Numbered from the stretch's first letter, positions 39,969-48,895 are shown. The stretch is 64,000 nt of DNA from Bacillota bacterium (GCA_023400985.1 JAEXEN010000040.1:94483-158482); one strand, 5' to 3'. Made by a program: numbers and translations. The notes: generated by a model from the letters alone, not told the origin.

Positions 39969-42122
39969 ATGGGATTAACAAACACATCTACGGGAGCGGG
40001 ACTGCTGCACTGCTGCGGACTGCGAATTGAAAAAGAAACGGAACAGGATAAGATCGTGGCGCTTGCCGGCAACCCCAACGTAGGGAAAAGCACCGTGTTC
40101 AACAGCCTGACCGGGCTAAACCAGCACACGGGAAATTGGCCGGGAAAGACCGTTGTGAATGCGCAGGGAAAATACCGGCATAAGGGTACGAATTTCATTC
40201 TGGTAGATATTCCGGGCACCTACTCGCTGATGGCCAACTCGGTCGAAGAGGAGGTCGCCCGCGATTTTATGTGTTTCGGCGGCGCCGATGCGGTGGTGGT
40301 GGTCGCCGACGCCACTTGCCTTGAACGAAACCTGAACCTTGTGCTTCAAACCATGGAGATCACGGACAACGTAGTGCTTTGCGTCAACCTGATGGACGAG
40401 GCAAAAAAGAAGAAGATCCGCGTTGACGTAGACCGTCTTTCCGCGCGGCTGGGTATCCCGGTGGTGGGAACAAGCGCCAGGTCGGGGCATGGCCTTGATT
40501 TGATGATGGATGCGGTAAATTCCCTTACGGACGGTTCCATGAAAGCGCACCCTCTGCGCGTCGCTTACAGCGATGAAATAGAAGCCGCCATTTCCATGGT
40601 GGAACCGGCTGTGACGGCCGTCTTGCCAAGTCATGTCAACGGCAGATGGGTATCTCTCAAGCTGCTTGACGGCGACGAGAGCCTGCTAAGATCGCTGGAA
40701 ACATACCTTTCCTTCAATCTGATGGAAAACGAAGCAATATTGGAGAAAGCGCTGGAGGCCAGACGCTATCTGGAGGAAGGCGGGATACCCCGCGAACGGC
40801 TCAAAGACCGTCTCGTTACAAAAATTGTGAAAACATGTGAGGATATAGCTCGCGAAACCGTTGCGTTTGAGAAAGAGGGCTACGCTGAGAGGGACCGGAA
40901 GATCGATAAAATCCTTACCTCAAAGCTGACGGGCATCCCCATCATGATCGCGCTTTTATTTGGCGTGTTTTGGATTACAATTACGGGCGCAAACGTTCCG
41001 TCGAGCCTTTTGTCAAAAGGCCTGTTCTCTTTGGAAGAGCCGCTTTCAAATTTCTTTCTATGGATATCGGCGCCGGATTGGCTCAGAGGCATATTTGTGG
41101 ACGGCATTTTCAGAACGCTCGCCTGGGTCATATCCGTCATGCTTCCGCCTATGGCAATTTTTTTCCCGCTCTTTACTTTGCTGGAGGACCTAGGCTATCT
41201 GCCGCGCGTCGCTTTCAATCTCGACAATTTTTTCCGAAAAGCCCACGCGCACGGCAAACAGGCGCTTACAATGTGTATGGGGTTCGGCTGCAATGCCTGT
41301 GGGGTCATCGGCTGCCGTATTATCGACTCGCCCCGCGAGCGCCTGATCGCGATCATCACAAATAACTTCGTCCCCTGCAACGGGAGATTCCCAACCCTGA
41401 TCGCGATCATCACCATGTTTTTTGCGGGAGCCGTAACGGGTGCGTTCCGATCCGTTGTATCCACGCTCATGCTGACGGGAACGATCGTACTCGGCGTCAT
41501 GATGACCCTCTTTATCTCAAAGCTCCTGTCAAAAACGGTGCTCAAGGGCATGCCATCATCGTTCAACTTGGAACTTCCGCCCTACAGGCGTCCGCAGATC
41601 GGCAAAGTTATCGTTCGCTCCGTTTTGGACAGAACGCTTTTTGTGCTGGGCCGGGCGGTTGCCGTTGCTGCGCCCGCTGGCCTTATCATCTGGATTCTCG
41701 CCAACATCCACATCGGGGACTTGAGCCTGCTCGCCCATTGCGCCGGGTTCCTGGACCCGTTTGCCGAGCTTATCGGCCTGGACGGCTATATTCTGATGGC
41801 TTTTATTCTCGGTTTCCCGGCAAATGAGATCGTCGTGCCGATCATCATCATGAGCTACATGGCGACGGGCACGCTCACCGATCTCGGAAGCCTGTCCGAG
41901 CTGCATACGCTGTTTGTAAGCCACGGCTGGACCTGGCTCACGGCAGTTTGCACGATGCTCTTCTCGCTGATGCATTGGCCGTGCGGAACCACCTGCCTTA
42001 CCATAAAAAAAGAAACACAGAGCCTGAAATGGACGCTCGTATCCTTTGCGGTGCCGACCGTGACCGGCATTGCCGTATGCTTTATCGTGGCAAACGTTGT
42101 ACGGCTGCTGGGATTGGTGTAG
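39969..42122 (+). CDS. feoB: ferrous iron transporter B
   Basis: 717 residues from ATG with GAGGG five bases upstream. The N-terminal G domain has ALAGNPNVGKST (about 31-42), DIPGTYSL (about 80-87) and NLMDEA (about 145). The membrane part begins near 330 and includes two Gate motifs: GFGCNACGVIGCRI and NFVPCNGRFPTLIAI, with the conserved cysteines of the pore. Two further residues of note are the extra N-terminal cysteines in LHCCG. The protein imports Fe2+ across the membrane using GTP hydrolysis. A strong terminator follows. Confidence 0.94.
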   Translation: MGLTNTSTGAGLLHCCGLRIEKETEQDKIVALAGNPNVGKSTVFNSLTGLNQHTGNWPGKTVVNAQGKYRHKGTNFILVDIPGTYSLMANSVEEEVARDFMCFGGADAVVVVADATCLERNLNLVLQTMEITDNVVLCVNLMDEAKKKKIRVDVDRLSARLGIPVVGTSARSGHGLDLMMDAVNSLTDGSMKAHPLRVAYSDEIEAAISMVEPAVTAVLPSHVNGRWVSLKLLDGDESLLRSLETYLSFNLMENEAILEKALEARRYLEEGGIPRERLKDRLVTKIVKTCEDIARETVAFEKEGYAERDRKIDKILTSKLTGIPIMIALLFGVFWITITGANVPSSLLSKGLFSLEEPLSNFFLWISAPDWLRGIFVDGIFRTLAWVISVMLPPMAIFFPLFTLLEDLGYLPRVAFNLDNFFRKAHAHGKQALTMCMGFGCNACGVIGCRIIDSPRERLIAIITNNFVPCNGRFPTLIAIITMFFAGAVTGAFRSVVSTLMLTGTIVLGVMMTLFISKLLSKTVLKGMPSSFNLELPPYRRPQIGKVIVRSVLDRTLFVLGRAVAVAAPAGLIIWILANIHIGDLSLLAHCAGFLDPFAELIGLDGYILMAFILGFPANEIVVPIIIMSYMATGTLTDLGSLSELHTLFVSHGWTWLTAVCTMLFSLMHWPCGTTCLTIKKETQSLKWTLVSFAVPTVTGIAVCFIVANVVRLLGLV

Positions 42123-42159
42123 TATTATCATTGAAAAAATAGATATTTTGCTCTTGAAC

Positions 42160-42190
42160 AGGGGGTTTCGAATGAAGCCCTCTCTTTTTT
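42160..42190 (+). terminator. feoB terminator
   Basis: A 10-bp stem with two G-U pairs (42160-42169 with 42174-42183) and loop GAAT is followed by CTTTTTT. Confidence 0.75.
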
Positions 42191-42240
42191 CTCGCTCGCA
42201 TTTTTTTTGCTCTTTCCCTATTTCATTCGCCCGGTAAAAC

Positions 42241-42293
42241 CTTAACGCACTCTTAATGCTTCCCGCACAACCTTGACGCCGTCTTAACGCATT
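42241..42293 (+). promoter_or_regulatory. four 11-bp direct repeats before kimA (response-regulator box)
   Basis: CTTAACGCACT (42241), CTTAATGCTTC (42252), CTTGACGCCGT (42272) and CTTAACGCATT (42283) form two head-to-tail pairs 20 bases apart. The last copy covers the -35 position of a promoter with TAAAAT at 42300-42305. Tandem 11-bp repeats in this place are typical of OmpR/PhoB-family regulators such as KdpE. Confidence 0.6.
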
Positions 42294-42305
42294 TGCTGAT
42301 AAAAT

Positions 42306-42433
42306 ACATTGTTAGGCTTGTTCGGATTCAGGTGAAATCACGGGTGACGAAATCCCGGTACCGTAGAGCACCCGCAAACGCCCCCGAAGAAGCGCTTATG
42401 TCGTCGCCGTGTTCGGCTTAGGAGATGGAGAAT
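42306..42433 (+). promoter_or_regulatory. structured 5' leader of kimA, possible riboswitch
   Basis: About 128 bases lie between the -10 and the start codon. CGGGTG (42341-42346) can pair with CACCCG (42369-42374), or its CGGG with CCCG at 42354-42357, giving two exclusive folds. CGGTACCG (42356-42363) is self-complementary. GCCG-TGTT-CGGC (42406-42417) ends three bases before AGGAG. kimA genes in other Firmicutes often follow c-di-AMP (ydaO) riboswitches, but I could not match that consensus here. Confidence 0.4.
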
Positions 42434-44350
42434 ATGTTTAGCAAATTAAAGCGGGCTTTGCTTGGCACAGCCTTAAACAACGAAGCGATCGACGGGGAAA
42501 AATACAGCGTGCTATGGGGCCTGCCCATTCTATCCAGCGATGCCATATCATCGGTAGCCTACGCCATACCGGAAATGCTCATCGTCTTGATACCGGCTAT
42601 CGGTTTAGCTTCCTATCACTATGCGGTCGGCATTGCGATGTGCCTCATCGCGTTGATGATGATCCTTGTGATGTCCTACCGGCAGACGATTGACCATTAT
42701 CCCAACGGCGGCGGGTCGTACATCGTAGCCAAGGACAATTTGGGCGTTTATGCCGGAATCACGGCCGGCAGCGCGCTGGCCGTCGACTACATCATGACGG
42801 TGGCCGTCAGCGTCTCTGCGGGCGTAGAGCAGCTGACCTCGGCTTTCATGGTACTTAGGCCCTATTCCGTGGAGATCTGCGTATTGGTGGTGCTGTTCCT
42901 CATGATCGGCAACCTTCGCGGGATCCGGGAATCGTCCAAGATTTTCGGCGTGCCAACCTATCTTTTTATTTTTTCCATGCTTCTCATGATCATCACCGGT
43001 TTTGTGAAGGTGCTCGTTGGCGTACCGGTTACGCAGCCGGCAACGGCGCCGGGCTATTACGGTGCCGGCTCGGTTTCGCTTTTCCTCTTGCTGCGGGCGT
43101 TTTCCAACGGCTGCACGGCGGTCACCGGCGTGGAGGCCGTCAGCAATGCTATACCCAACTGTAAGGAGCCCGTGCGCAAAACCGCCAAAAGCATACTGCT
43201 TCTGATGGGTGTGGTGATCTTAGTCATGTTGGGCGGACTGGCCTTCCTGACAAACATTTACCATCCTACGCCGGGCGAGGGTCAACCGGCGTTGATTGTG
43301 CAGATGGCCGACATGATTTTCGGTCGGTCCACGGTGTTCAATGCGGCTGCCTTCTATCTTATCTCCGGCTCAACGTTCCTGATCCTGATTCTGGCCGCCA
43401 ATACGGCCTACTCAGACTTCCCGATGCTGCTCTCCGTCATGGCGCAGGATAGCTTTATGCCGCGGCAGTTTAGAACACGCGGCGAGCGGCTGGTCTTTTC
43501 CAACGGCATTGTTTTTCTGACGCTCATTGCCTTAATGCTGATCATCACCTTCCATGCCAATGTGACCAGGCTGATCGGTCTGTACGCCATCGGTGTGTTC
43601 TTATCCTTTACGCTGTCGCAGACGGGCATGTTTATCCGGCTGGTGCGCACAAAGGAAAAAAACTGGCTCCCCAAGGCGTTCATCAACGGGCTTGGCGCGC
43701 TCGTGACCGCCACGGCAGTGATCGTCATCGCCATCACCAAGTTCAACGAGGGCGCTTGGATCGTCGTGATTCTCATTCCGCTGATGGTTTTCGGCCTGCT
43801 CAAGATCAAAAAGCACTATTTCGCAATCTCCAAGCAGCTTAAGCTTACGGCGGAGGAACTGGAAAGCTCCGATATCGAGCACACGAAATACCGCAACCGG
43901 GTCATCGTCCCCATCGACAGCGTAAACCGCTCCAGCGTCCGCTCCATCCGATATGCGAATACCATATCCGACAATGTCGTCGTGTTCTCGGTCGCGATCG
44001 ACCATGAAGCGGAGCAGAAGCTGCGGGAAACCTACGAATTGCTGCACACGGACATCCCGCTCGTCATCAAGTACTCGCCGTACCGGAAGATCGTCGAGCC
44101 GTTGCTGGAGTATATCGCGTCCGAGGAGTACAAGTATGAAACCGGCGATATAATCACGGTGCTGCTGGCGCGGTTCGAGGTGAAAAAATGGTGGCACCAC
44201 CTATTGCACAACCAGACGCACTTGCTTATAACACGGAAACTGCTCAAGCATAAGCACATCGTCGTCTCGACGATCCCGCTGCAACTCAAGGACGACGAAG
44301 AGATCATCCATTCGGCGAAGTACAACGGCAGAAAAGACAAGCCGTGGTAA
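42434..44350 (+). CDS. kimA: KimA-type high-affinity potassium transporter (APC family)
   Basis: 638 residues. I use the second ATG (42434), nine bases after AGGAG; the ATG at 42425 directly abuts it. The protein follows B. subtilis KimA (YdaO): LSSDAISSVAYAIPEMLIV, then PNGGGSYIVAKDNLG (about 95-109), AVDYIMTVAVSVSAGVEQLTSA in two parts, and GCTAVTGVEAVSNAIP (about 225-240). Twelve membrane segments end near 470. The C-terminal cytoplasmic domain (about 490-638), which binds c-di-AMP in KimA, is present, ending with KKWWHHLLHNQTHLL. It imports K+ with protons. The tandem repeats upstream suggest a KdpE-type activator. Confidence 0.88.
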   Translation: MFSKLKRALLGTALNNEAIDGEKYSVLWGLPILSSDAISSVAYAIPEMLIVLIPAIGLASYHYAVGIAMCLIALMMILVMSYRQTIDHYPNGGGSYIVAKDNLGVYAGITAGSALAVDYIMTVAVSVSAGVEQLTSAFMVLRPYSVEICVLVVLFLMIGNLRGIRESSKIFGVPTYLFIFSMLLMIITGFVKVLVGVPVTQPATAPGYYGAGSVSLFLLLRAFSNGCTAVTGVEAVSNAIPNCKEPVRKTAKSILLLMGVVILVMLGGLAFLTNIYHPTPGEGQPALIVQMADMIFGRSTVFNAAAFYLISGSTFLILILAANTAYSDFPMLLSVMAQDSFMPRQFRTRGERLVFSNGIVFLTLIALMLIITFHANVTRLIGLYAIGVFLSFTLSQTGMFIRLVRTKEKNWLPKAFINGLGALVTATAVIVIAITKFNEGAWIVVILIPLMVFGLLKIKKHYFAISKQLKLTAEELESSDIEHTKYRNRVIVPIDSVNRSSVRSIRYANTISDNVVVFSVAIDHEAEQKLRETYELLHTDIPLVIKYSPYRKIVEPLLEYIASEEYKYETGDIITVLLARFEVKKWWHHLLHNQTHLLITRKLLKHKHIVVSTIPLQLKDDEEIIHSAKYNGRKDKPW

Positions 44351-44352
44351 GC

Positions 44353-44487
44353 GGGCTGGGCGGTATCCCGATATTGGGTCTTCCGGATGTGGATGGTCTG
44401 CAAGTGCTCAGGAACGTCCGCACGCAATTGGGGATACCGATCGTGGTGATCTCCGCGCGCGGGCACGAGAGCCATGTACGAATACGG
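44353..44487 (+). pseudogene. fragment of a KdpE-like response regulator receiver domain
   Basis: Directly after kimA, in frame from 44344, the sequence reads LGLPDVDGLQVLRNVRT, then IPIVVISARGHESHV. This is the middle of a KdpE/OmpR receiver domain (LGLPD-DG, then the VISARGHE strand with the conserved Ser/Thr). The N-terminal third, including the acidic pocket, the phospho-Asp context and the DNA-binding half are missing, and the frame dissolves near 44480, just where the convergent kbaZ-like gene ends. It looks like the remainder of a two-component gene lost by deletion. Confidence 0.6.
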
Positions 44488-44488
44488 A

Positions 44489-45769
44489 TCAATAGCCGCA
44501 GGCACGCCAGTAAGCGGCCAGCGTTTCGCGAATCTTATCGAGTACCAGCGCGCGCGGCTGCGCTTTTAGCGCGCCATGGCGGACGCGAGCGTACTGCATG
44601 GGAAAAAACTGGCTGATCAGCGCGAGCGGGATATCCGTTTCCTCCAAATTTTTTAAAAGCCGTCCGGTCGCCCGCTTGACTGACGGCACGGTCATGTAAT
44701 AGCGGCTGCGGTCGCTGAGGCTGAAACGGCGCAGCAGACGTGGGTTTCGCGCGTCCTTTGGGTAATAGCCCGCCCAGTAGCCGGGGCTTTCAAGCATCGC
44801 ATCCTCCAGCGTCTCCATAAAGCGCGAAGGTGTTGTTACATCGAGCTCGAGTTCGATATAGCTCAGCGCAAACAGCGCCTCGCGGCACGCGAACGTGAGT
44901 GCCGGGCCGACCTTAAGGATGGCGACGCCGTCCTCCACGAGCCTAAAGAGGCTCGCCTCCGTTTGATAGTCCGTGGAATGCCCCTCGAGCACGATGTTCT
45001 TCAGCGCCCGGGCGGCGGCTACGAGCTCCGTCGCGGCTTCGGGCTCATACTCGTGCACCTCGTCGTTGCCAAACTCCACACCGGGCTGCACCACGGCCGC
45101 GATCACGCGCGTCCAAGCCTCCGTAAGGCCGCCCTCCGCAAAGGCCGCCTCGAAAGCGCCAAGCATGTCGCGAAGCGCCTCCGGGCGCGTAACGGAAAGT
45201 TCGCTTTCCGCACCGCTGCCGCCCGGGGTAGGCACCTCGCTGCCGATCACATATACGGGCGCGGCGGCGCCAAAATGTTCCTTTTTGCGTGCGAGAAAAC
45301 CGTCTTCGGCTGCGCGGCAAAGCGTTGCGGTGCGCCGGGCGATCTCCTCCATCGTCAAAAGCGCATCGCCCCCGAGGGGCATGCTCGCGTCCAGATGAAT
45401 TTTGGAATAGCCGGCCAGCGCAAACGCGCGCACCAAGCTTGCGCCGTTTTCCATCGCCTCCGCCGCAGGGCGCCCCTTCCAAGCCACGGGGCCGAGATGG
45501 TCGCCGCCGAGGATCAGCCTTTCCTCCGGCAGGTCCGAGGTACGCGCGCGGGAGAAGGCCATATCCCGGAAATCCTGCGGGGTCATGCCCGTATAGCCGC
45601 CAAACTGGTTGACCTGATTGGCGGTCGCCTCCAAAAGTAAGGCAGTGTCCGCTTCCTTCGCCTGTAAAAGCGCCGCGTCGATCACAAAAGGGCTGCCGCT
45701 GCACACGGAGCAGATGCCCTTTTTCACACCGCGTTTTTGCAGCGCCACCAACTCCCGAAGTTCATACAT
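44489..45769 (-). CDS. kbaZ: D-tagatose-1,6-bisphosphate aldolase subunit GatZ/KbaZ-like
   Basis: 426 residues, the normal length. GICSVCSGSPFVIDAALLQA (about 18-37) and LLLEATANQVNQFGGYTGMTP (read as LLLEATANQVNQ and GGYTGMTP), RLILGGDHLGPVAW (about 84-97) and KIHLDASM are hallmarks of the GatZ/KbaZ family. This subunit stabilises the catalytic GatY/KbaY aldolase but also exists alone in some clusters, where it has been suggested to act independently. No gatY/kbaY or tagatose-6-phosphate kinase is in the window. It is the last gene of the galactoside/GalNAc operon, four bases after agaS. Confidence 0.87.
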   Translation of the reverse strand: MYELRELVALQKRGVKKGICSVCSGSPFVIDAALLQAKEADTALLLEATANQVNQFGGYTGMTPQDFRDMAFSRARTSDLPEERLILGGDHLGPVAWKGRPAAEAMENGASLVRAFALAGYSKIHLDASMPLGGDALLTMEEIARRTATLCRAAEDGFLARKKEHFGAAAPVYVIGSEVPTPGGSGAESELSVTRPEALRDMLGAFEAAFAEGGLTEAWTRVIAAVVQPGVEFGNDEVHEYEPEAATELVAAARALKNIVLEGHSTDYQTEASLFRLVEDGVAILKVGPALTFACREALFALSYIELELDVTTPSRFMETLEDAMLESPGYWAGYYPKDARNPRLLRRFSLSDRSRYYMTVPSVKRATGRLLKNLEETDIPLALISQFFPMQYARVRHGALKAQPRALVLDKIRETLAAYWRACGY

Positions 45770-45773
45770 GCCG

Positions 45774-46937
45774 CTATTTTCCTTCCACAGGGTAAATGGT
45801 AACGCCCTTTACGACGCGGTTCACCTCGCCGGTGGGGCAGGGGTCGTCGGGCGTCAGGCCCAGCGACAGCGAACGGAACAGCGCAAGGCATTGCGCCGCG
45901 CCGACGTAGAGTGGCGCGAGCAGGGCGTTATCAAGCTTCATGCCGCTGTCGAAGTTCAGATAGGCGTCGCACAGCGCTTCGGTGCTTTCGTCCTTCCGGT
46001 CGCCGACGGTTAAGAGCATGCTGCCCTTTTTATCGCGCCAAAGCTCCTTTAACAGGTCTGTTTCATAGCGCCGCGTCGAAGGCTCGTCCGAAAGGTAGAC
46101 CACGGTGAGCGTGCAATCGTTGACGATCGATTTCGGCCCGTGGCGAAAGCCCATAGGCGTATCGAAAGCGGTCGCGACCCTGCCGCCCGTAAGCTCCAGC
46201 ATCTTGAGGGCCGACTCCTGCGCCACGGCCTTGAGCACGTCCGTGCCGAGGTAGACGACGCGCTCGAAGGGAAAAACGTCCACGATCTTTTTCAGCTTTT
46301 CATAGCCCGCCCCGAGGAAGCCCTCCGAAGCGGCGCATATCGCCTCAAGACCGGTTTCTTGCCGGGGCAGAAAGGCGAGAAGCGCCGCGAGGTACATGCC
46401 CGTGAAGCTGCTCGTCATGGCAAAGCCGCGGTCGTTGGTCTCCGGCGCAAGCACGATGGAAAAACAGTTTTTGCGCGTCTCAGCGGCCTTCGCAAGCGCA
46501 CCCTCCGCATTGCAGGTGATAAAAAGATGCCATATGTTTTCGCAGACCGCGTCCGCAGCGGCCACCGCTCCCACGGATTCTGGGCTGTTGCCCGAGCGGG
46601 CGAAAGAGACGAGCAGCGTCGGCTTCTTCTCCGGCAGGTACGCGCGCGGCGTTGCCACGATGTCCGTGGTGCCGAAGGAAAACACGTGCCCGTTATAGGG
46701 GATATGGAGCGTTGCTAGAAGCGCTTTGCCCACGTATTCGCTGGTGCCCGCGCCCGTCAGGATCACGTCGAAATCGGGCTTTGCGGTCACGTTGGCGAGA
46801 AATGCTTCGAGCGCCGGCCGGATCGACACAAGCTGCGCGGCGGTCTTTTTCCACACCGCGGGCTGCCGGGCGATCTCCTCCGCGGTGAAGCCTGCCTTCT
46901 GCGCCGCCCACTGCGGCGCCGTACGTCCGAGTATCAT
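45774..46937 (-). CDS. agaS: AgaS-type SIS-domain sugar isomerase/deaminase
   Basis: 387 residues with AAGGAGG before the ATG. Two SIS domains are visible: ILTGAGTSEYVGKALL (about 60-75) and VSFARSGNSPESVGAV (about 112-127) in the first, YLGTDVLKAVAQESALKMLELTGG in two parts and DTPMGFRHGPKSI (about 268-280) in the second. AgaS deaminates galactosamine-6-phosphate to tagatose-6-phosphate in GalNAc use, and the family was first called tagatose-6-phosphate ketose/aldose isomerase. Together with kbaZ it argues for galactosamine rather than glucosamine as the sugar handled. A deacetylase (AgaA/NagA) is not in the window. Confidence 0.86.
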   Translation of the reverse strand: MILGRTAPQWAAQKAGFTAEEIARQPAVWKKTAAQLVSIRPALEAFLANVTAKPDFDVILTGAGTSEYVGKALLATLHIPYNGHVFSFGTTDIVATPRAYLPEKKPTLLVSFARSGNSPESVGAVAAADAVCENIWHLFITCNAEGALAKAAETRKNCFSIVLAPETNDRGFAMTSSFTGMYLAALLAFLPRQETGLEAICAASEGFLGAGYEKLKKIVDVFPFERVVYLGTDVLKAVAQESALKMLELTGGRVATAFDTPMGFRHGPKSIVNDCTLTVVYLSDEPSTRRYETDLLKELWRDKKGSMLLTVGDRKDESTEALCDAYLNFDSGMKLDNALLAPLYVGAAQCLALFRSLSLGLTPDDPCPTGEVNRVVKGVTIYPVEGK

Positions 46938-46966
46938 AAAAGCCTCCTTGCATATTCGCTTAGGCG

Positions 46967-47806
46967 TCATTTCATGCCCGTCATGGAAATACCTTTGATG
47001 AATTGTTTCTGGAAAAGGATGAACACGATCGCCGCGGGTATCATGATGAGCGCCGCCGCCGCCATGGTGGCGGAAAGGTTGGCCGAGTGCTGTGTGGAAA
47101 AGTAGCTCAGCGCCAGCGGCAGCGTCATATTATCCGTGCTCGCGAGGTAGATCAGCGGGTTCAAATAGTCGTTCCAGTATTCGAGGAAGGTGAAAATGGC
47201 AAGCGCGCCGAGTGCGGGCCTTATCTGCGGCAAAACGATCCTGAGGTAGACCGTGAAGTTGCCCGCCCCGTCTATTTTGGCGCTTTCCATGAGCTCTCGC
47301 GGAATCTCGTCGCAGAATTGCTTGCACAGATAGATGCCGAAGGCGTTGACGAACGCGGGAAGAATGAGCGCCCACAGCGAATCGTAAAGCCCGATGCCGT
47401 CGATCAAAATGAAGGTGGTGATCATCGTCACCTGCGCCGGTACCATCATGGTAAACAGCAAAAGCGCAAACAGAAGGCTTTTACCGCGAAACTCAAAGCG
47501 CGAAAAGGCATAGCCGACAAGCGAGCTCGTAAAGAGCACCGTGAGCGTATTGGCGCAGGTGACAATCAAAGAGTTTTTCAGCCACGAGAAAAAGGGTGAT
47601 CCGCTCAGCACCTTTTCATAGCCGTCCAGCGTAAATTCCTGCGGCAGCAGGTGCGAGGAATCCACCAGCGTTTCCTTCGTGGTTTTGAAGGAGTTCGAAA
47701 GCATCCACAGGTACGGCACCACGATAACAATGGCTGCCGCCATAAGGATAGCGAAGATGATGGCGCGGGTCCTGAAATCGCGCCGGATGGCATTGCTTTT
47801 TTTCAT
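46967..47806 (-). CDS. sugar ABC transporter permease (MalG type)
   Basis: 279 residues, six membrane segments. GGGAG precedes the ATG. YLWMLSNSFKTTKE (about 35-48) and the inner-membrane EAA loop MESAKIDGAGNFTVYLRIVLPQ, which contacts the ATPase (about 185-206), are typical of MalG/carbohydrate uptake family 1 permeases. It follows the partner permease by two bases. No ATPase gene is in the cluster, so the shared MsmK-type ATPase would be encoded elsewhere. Confidence 0.9.
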   Translation of the reverse strand: MKKSNAIRRDFRTRAIIFAILMAAAIVIVVPYLWMLSNSFKTTKETLVDSSHLLPQEFTLDGYEKVLSGSPFFSWLKNSLIVTCANTLTVLFTSSLVGYAFSRFEFRGKSLLFALLLFTMMVPAQVTMITTFILIDGIGLYDSLWALILPAFVNAFGIYLCKQFCDEIPRELMESAKIDGAGNFTVYLRIVLPQIRPALGALAIFTFLEYWNDYLNPLIYLASTDNMTLPLALSYFSTQHSANLSATMAAAALIMIPAAIVFILFQKQFIKGISMTGMK

Positions 47807-47808
47807 GC

Positions 47809-48690
47809 TCAATACTCCCAATCCACCTTGCAAAACCGCTGCTGCACGATGGTCACGATCACAATGATCAAAAGAAGCGCCATGGAGATCGCCGCCGCGT
47901 AGCCCATCTCCTTGTAGATAAACGCGGTTTTGTAGATATAGCTCGTCAGTACAAGGCCGGAGTTTTGCGGCCCGTCCTTGAGCGCCAGCACATTGAACTG
48001 CGCAAACATTTGAAAATGGGAAATGAGCGTCATCAGCGACACGAAGGTCATCGTGCGGCCGAGGAGCGGCAGGGTGATATTTTGAAACGTGCGCCAGCGG
48101 CTCGCGCCGTCGAGCTGCGCCGCCTGATACAGTTCCTCCGGTATGCCGTCGATGCCCGCAGAAAAGAGGATGGTGTTATAGCCTATATCCGCCCAGATCG
48201 TGAAGATGACGACGGAAAGCATCAGGTAGCGCGCGTCGCCTATCCAAGAGATCGCCTCGCCGCCGAAGAGGACCAAAATAGCGTTGGCGAGCCCTCCCTT
48301 GGTCTGGTAGATGCTGCGCGCCCACACCACCGACGAGGCCACGAGCGGCGCCATGCACGGCAAAAACACGACCATGCGGAAAAAGCTGCGGCTCTTGTTG
48401 GACTTGAGCTGGCTGATGAGCGTTGCCGTAGCCAGCGATATCGCTATGTTGAGCGCCACAGTGACGAATGTGAACACGAGCGTGTTCTTAAGCGCCACAA
48501 AAAAGGTGCCGTCCCTGAAGAGCGCGGCGTAGTTTTGAAGCCCCACGAAACGGTTATCCTGCTGCAAGGGGTTGTATTCCATAAAAGAGATCGCGCCCGT
48601 TCCGAAAATGGGAAGCAGCAGGAAAAGAAACACCTGCAAAAATGCGGGCACCAGCACGATCAGGAGAAATTTTCGGTTATTCTTTTTCAT
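47809..48690 (-). CDS. sugar ABC transporter permease (MalF/UgpA type)
   Basis: 293 residues with six membrane segments. PAFLQVFLFLLLPIFGTGAIS opens the first segment, FVGLQNYAALFRD (about 47-59) is a common MalF-type periplasmic motif, and the EAA loop is YQAAQLDGASRWRTFQNITLP (about 186-206). GGAG lies eight bases before the ATG. It pairs with the permease downstream and the binding protein upstream. A 205-base gap with three inverted repeats separates it from the binding-protein gene. Confidence 0.9.
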   Translation of the reverse strand: MKKNNRKFLLIVLVPAFLQVFLFLLLPIFGTGAISFMEYNPLQQDNRFVGLQNYAALFRDGTFFVALKNTLVFTFVTVALNIAISLATATLISQLKSNKSRSFFRMVVFLPCMAPLVASSVVWARSIYQTKGGLANAILVLFGGEAISWIGDARYLMLSVVIFTIWADIGYNTILFSAGIDGIPEELYQAAQLDGASRWRTFQNITLPLLGRTMTFVSLMTLISHFQMFAQFNVLALKDGPQNSGLVLTSYIYKTAFIYKEMGYAAAISMALLLIIVIVTIVQQRFCKVDWEY

Positions 48691-48722
48691 CGAACCATCT
48701 CCGTCGTATAGGAAAGGGCTAT

Positions 48723-48744
48723 TGCATTAAGCATTTTTAATGCA
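48723..48744. repeat. AT-rich inverted repeat ahead of the permease genes
   Basis: TGCATTAA (48723-48730) and TTAATGCA (48737-48744) are perfect arms with a 6-base centre, repeated partly by TAATGCAA just after. It lies 33 bases before the upstream-permease start and could be an operator or a small stem in the mRNA. Confidence 0.4.
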
Positions 48745-48787
48745 TAATGCAAAGATGTTTCGTCTCCGGCGAAACCCTGGGGTTCTA

Positions 48788-48810
48788 AAAAGGCGTTACA
48801 GGCGCCTTTT
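48788..48810. terminator. intra-operon hairpin after the binding-protein gene
   Basis: AAAAGGCG (48788-48795) and CGCCTTTT (48803-48810) make an 8-bp stem with loop TTACAGG; T runs exist on both sides, so it may work leftwards. It would lower permease expression relative to the binding protein, a common arrangement. Confidence 0.6.
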
Positions 48811-48830
48811 TTGCCCCACTGGGGAACCCG

Positions 48831-48885
48831 CTGTCGCGTTAAGTGCATTTGGATGTTTATACGTTGTATGCACTTAACGCAACAG
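48831..48885. repeat. long inverted repeat after the binding-protein gene
   Basis: A perfect 13-bp stem, GCGTTAAGTGCAT (48836-48848) with ATGCACTTAACGC (48868-48880), extends after one mismatch by CTGT/ACAG to 18 bp. The loop is 19 bases. It sits 11 bases downstream of the binding-protein stop, where such stems protect the upstream mRNA. Confidence 0.65.
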
Positions 48886-48895
48886 CCCCGGCAGG

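Noticed and set aside
42306..42433. Canonical ydaO (c-di-AMP) riboswitch before kimA
   Set aside because: Context fits, but I could not line up the conserved GGGGGACC-type and CCGUCAGCUAAC-type blocks, so I list it only as an unassigned structured leader.
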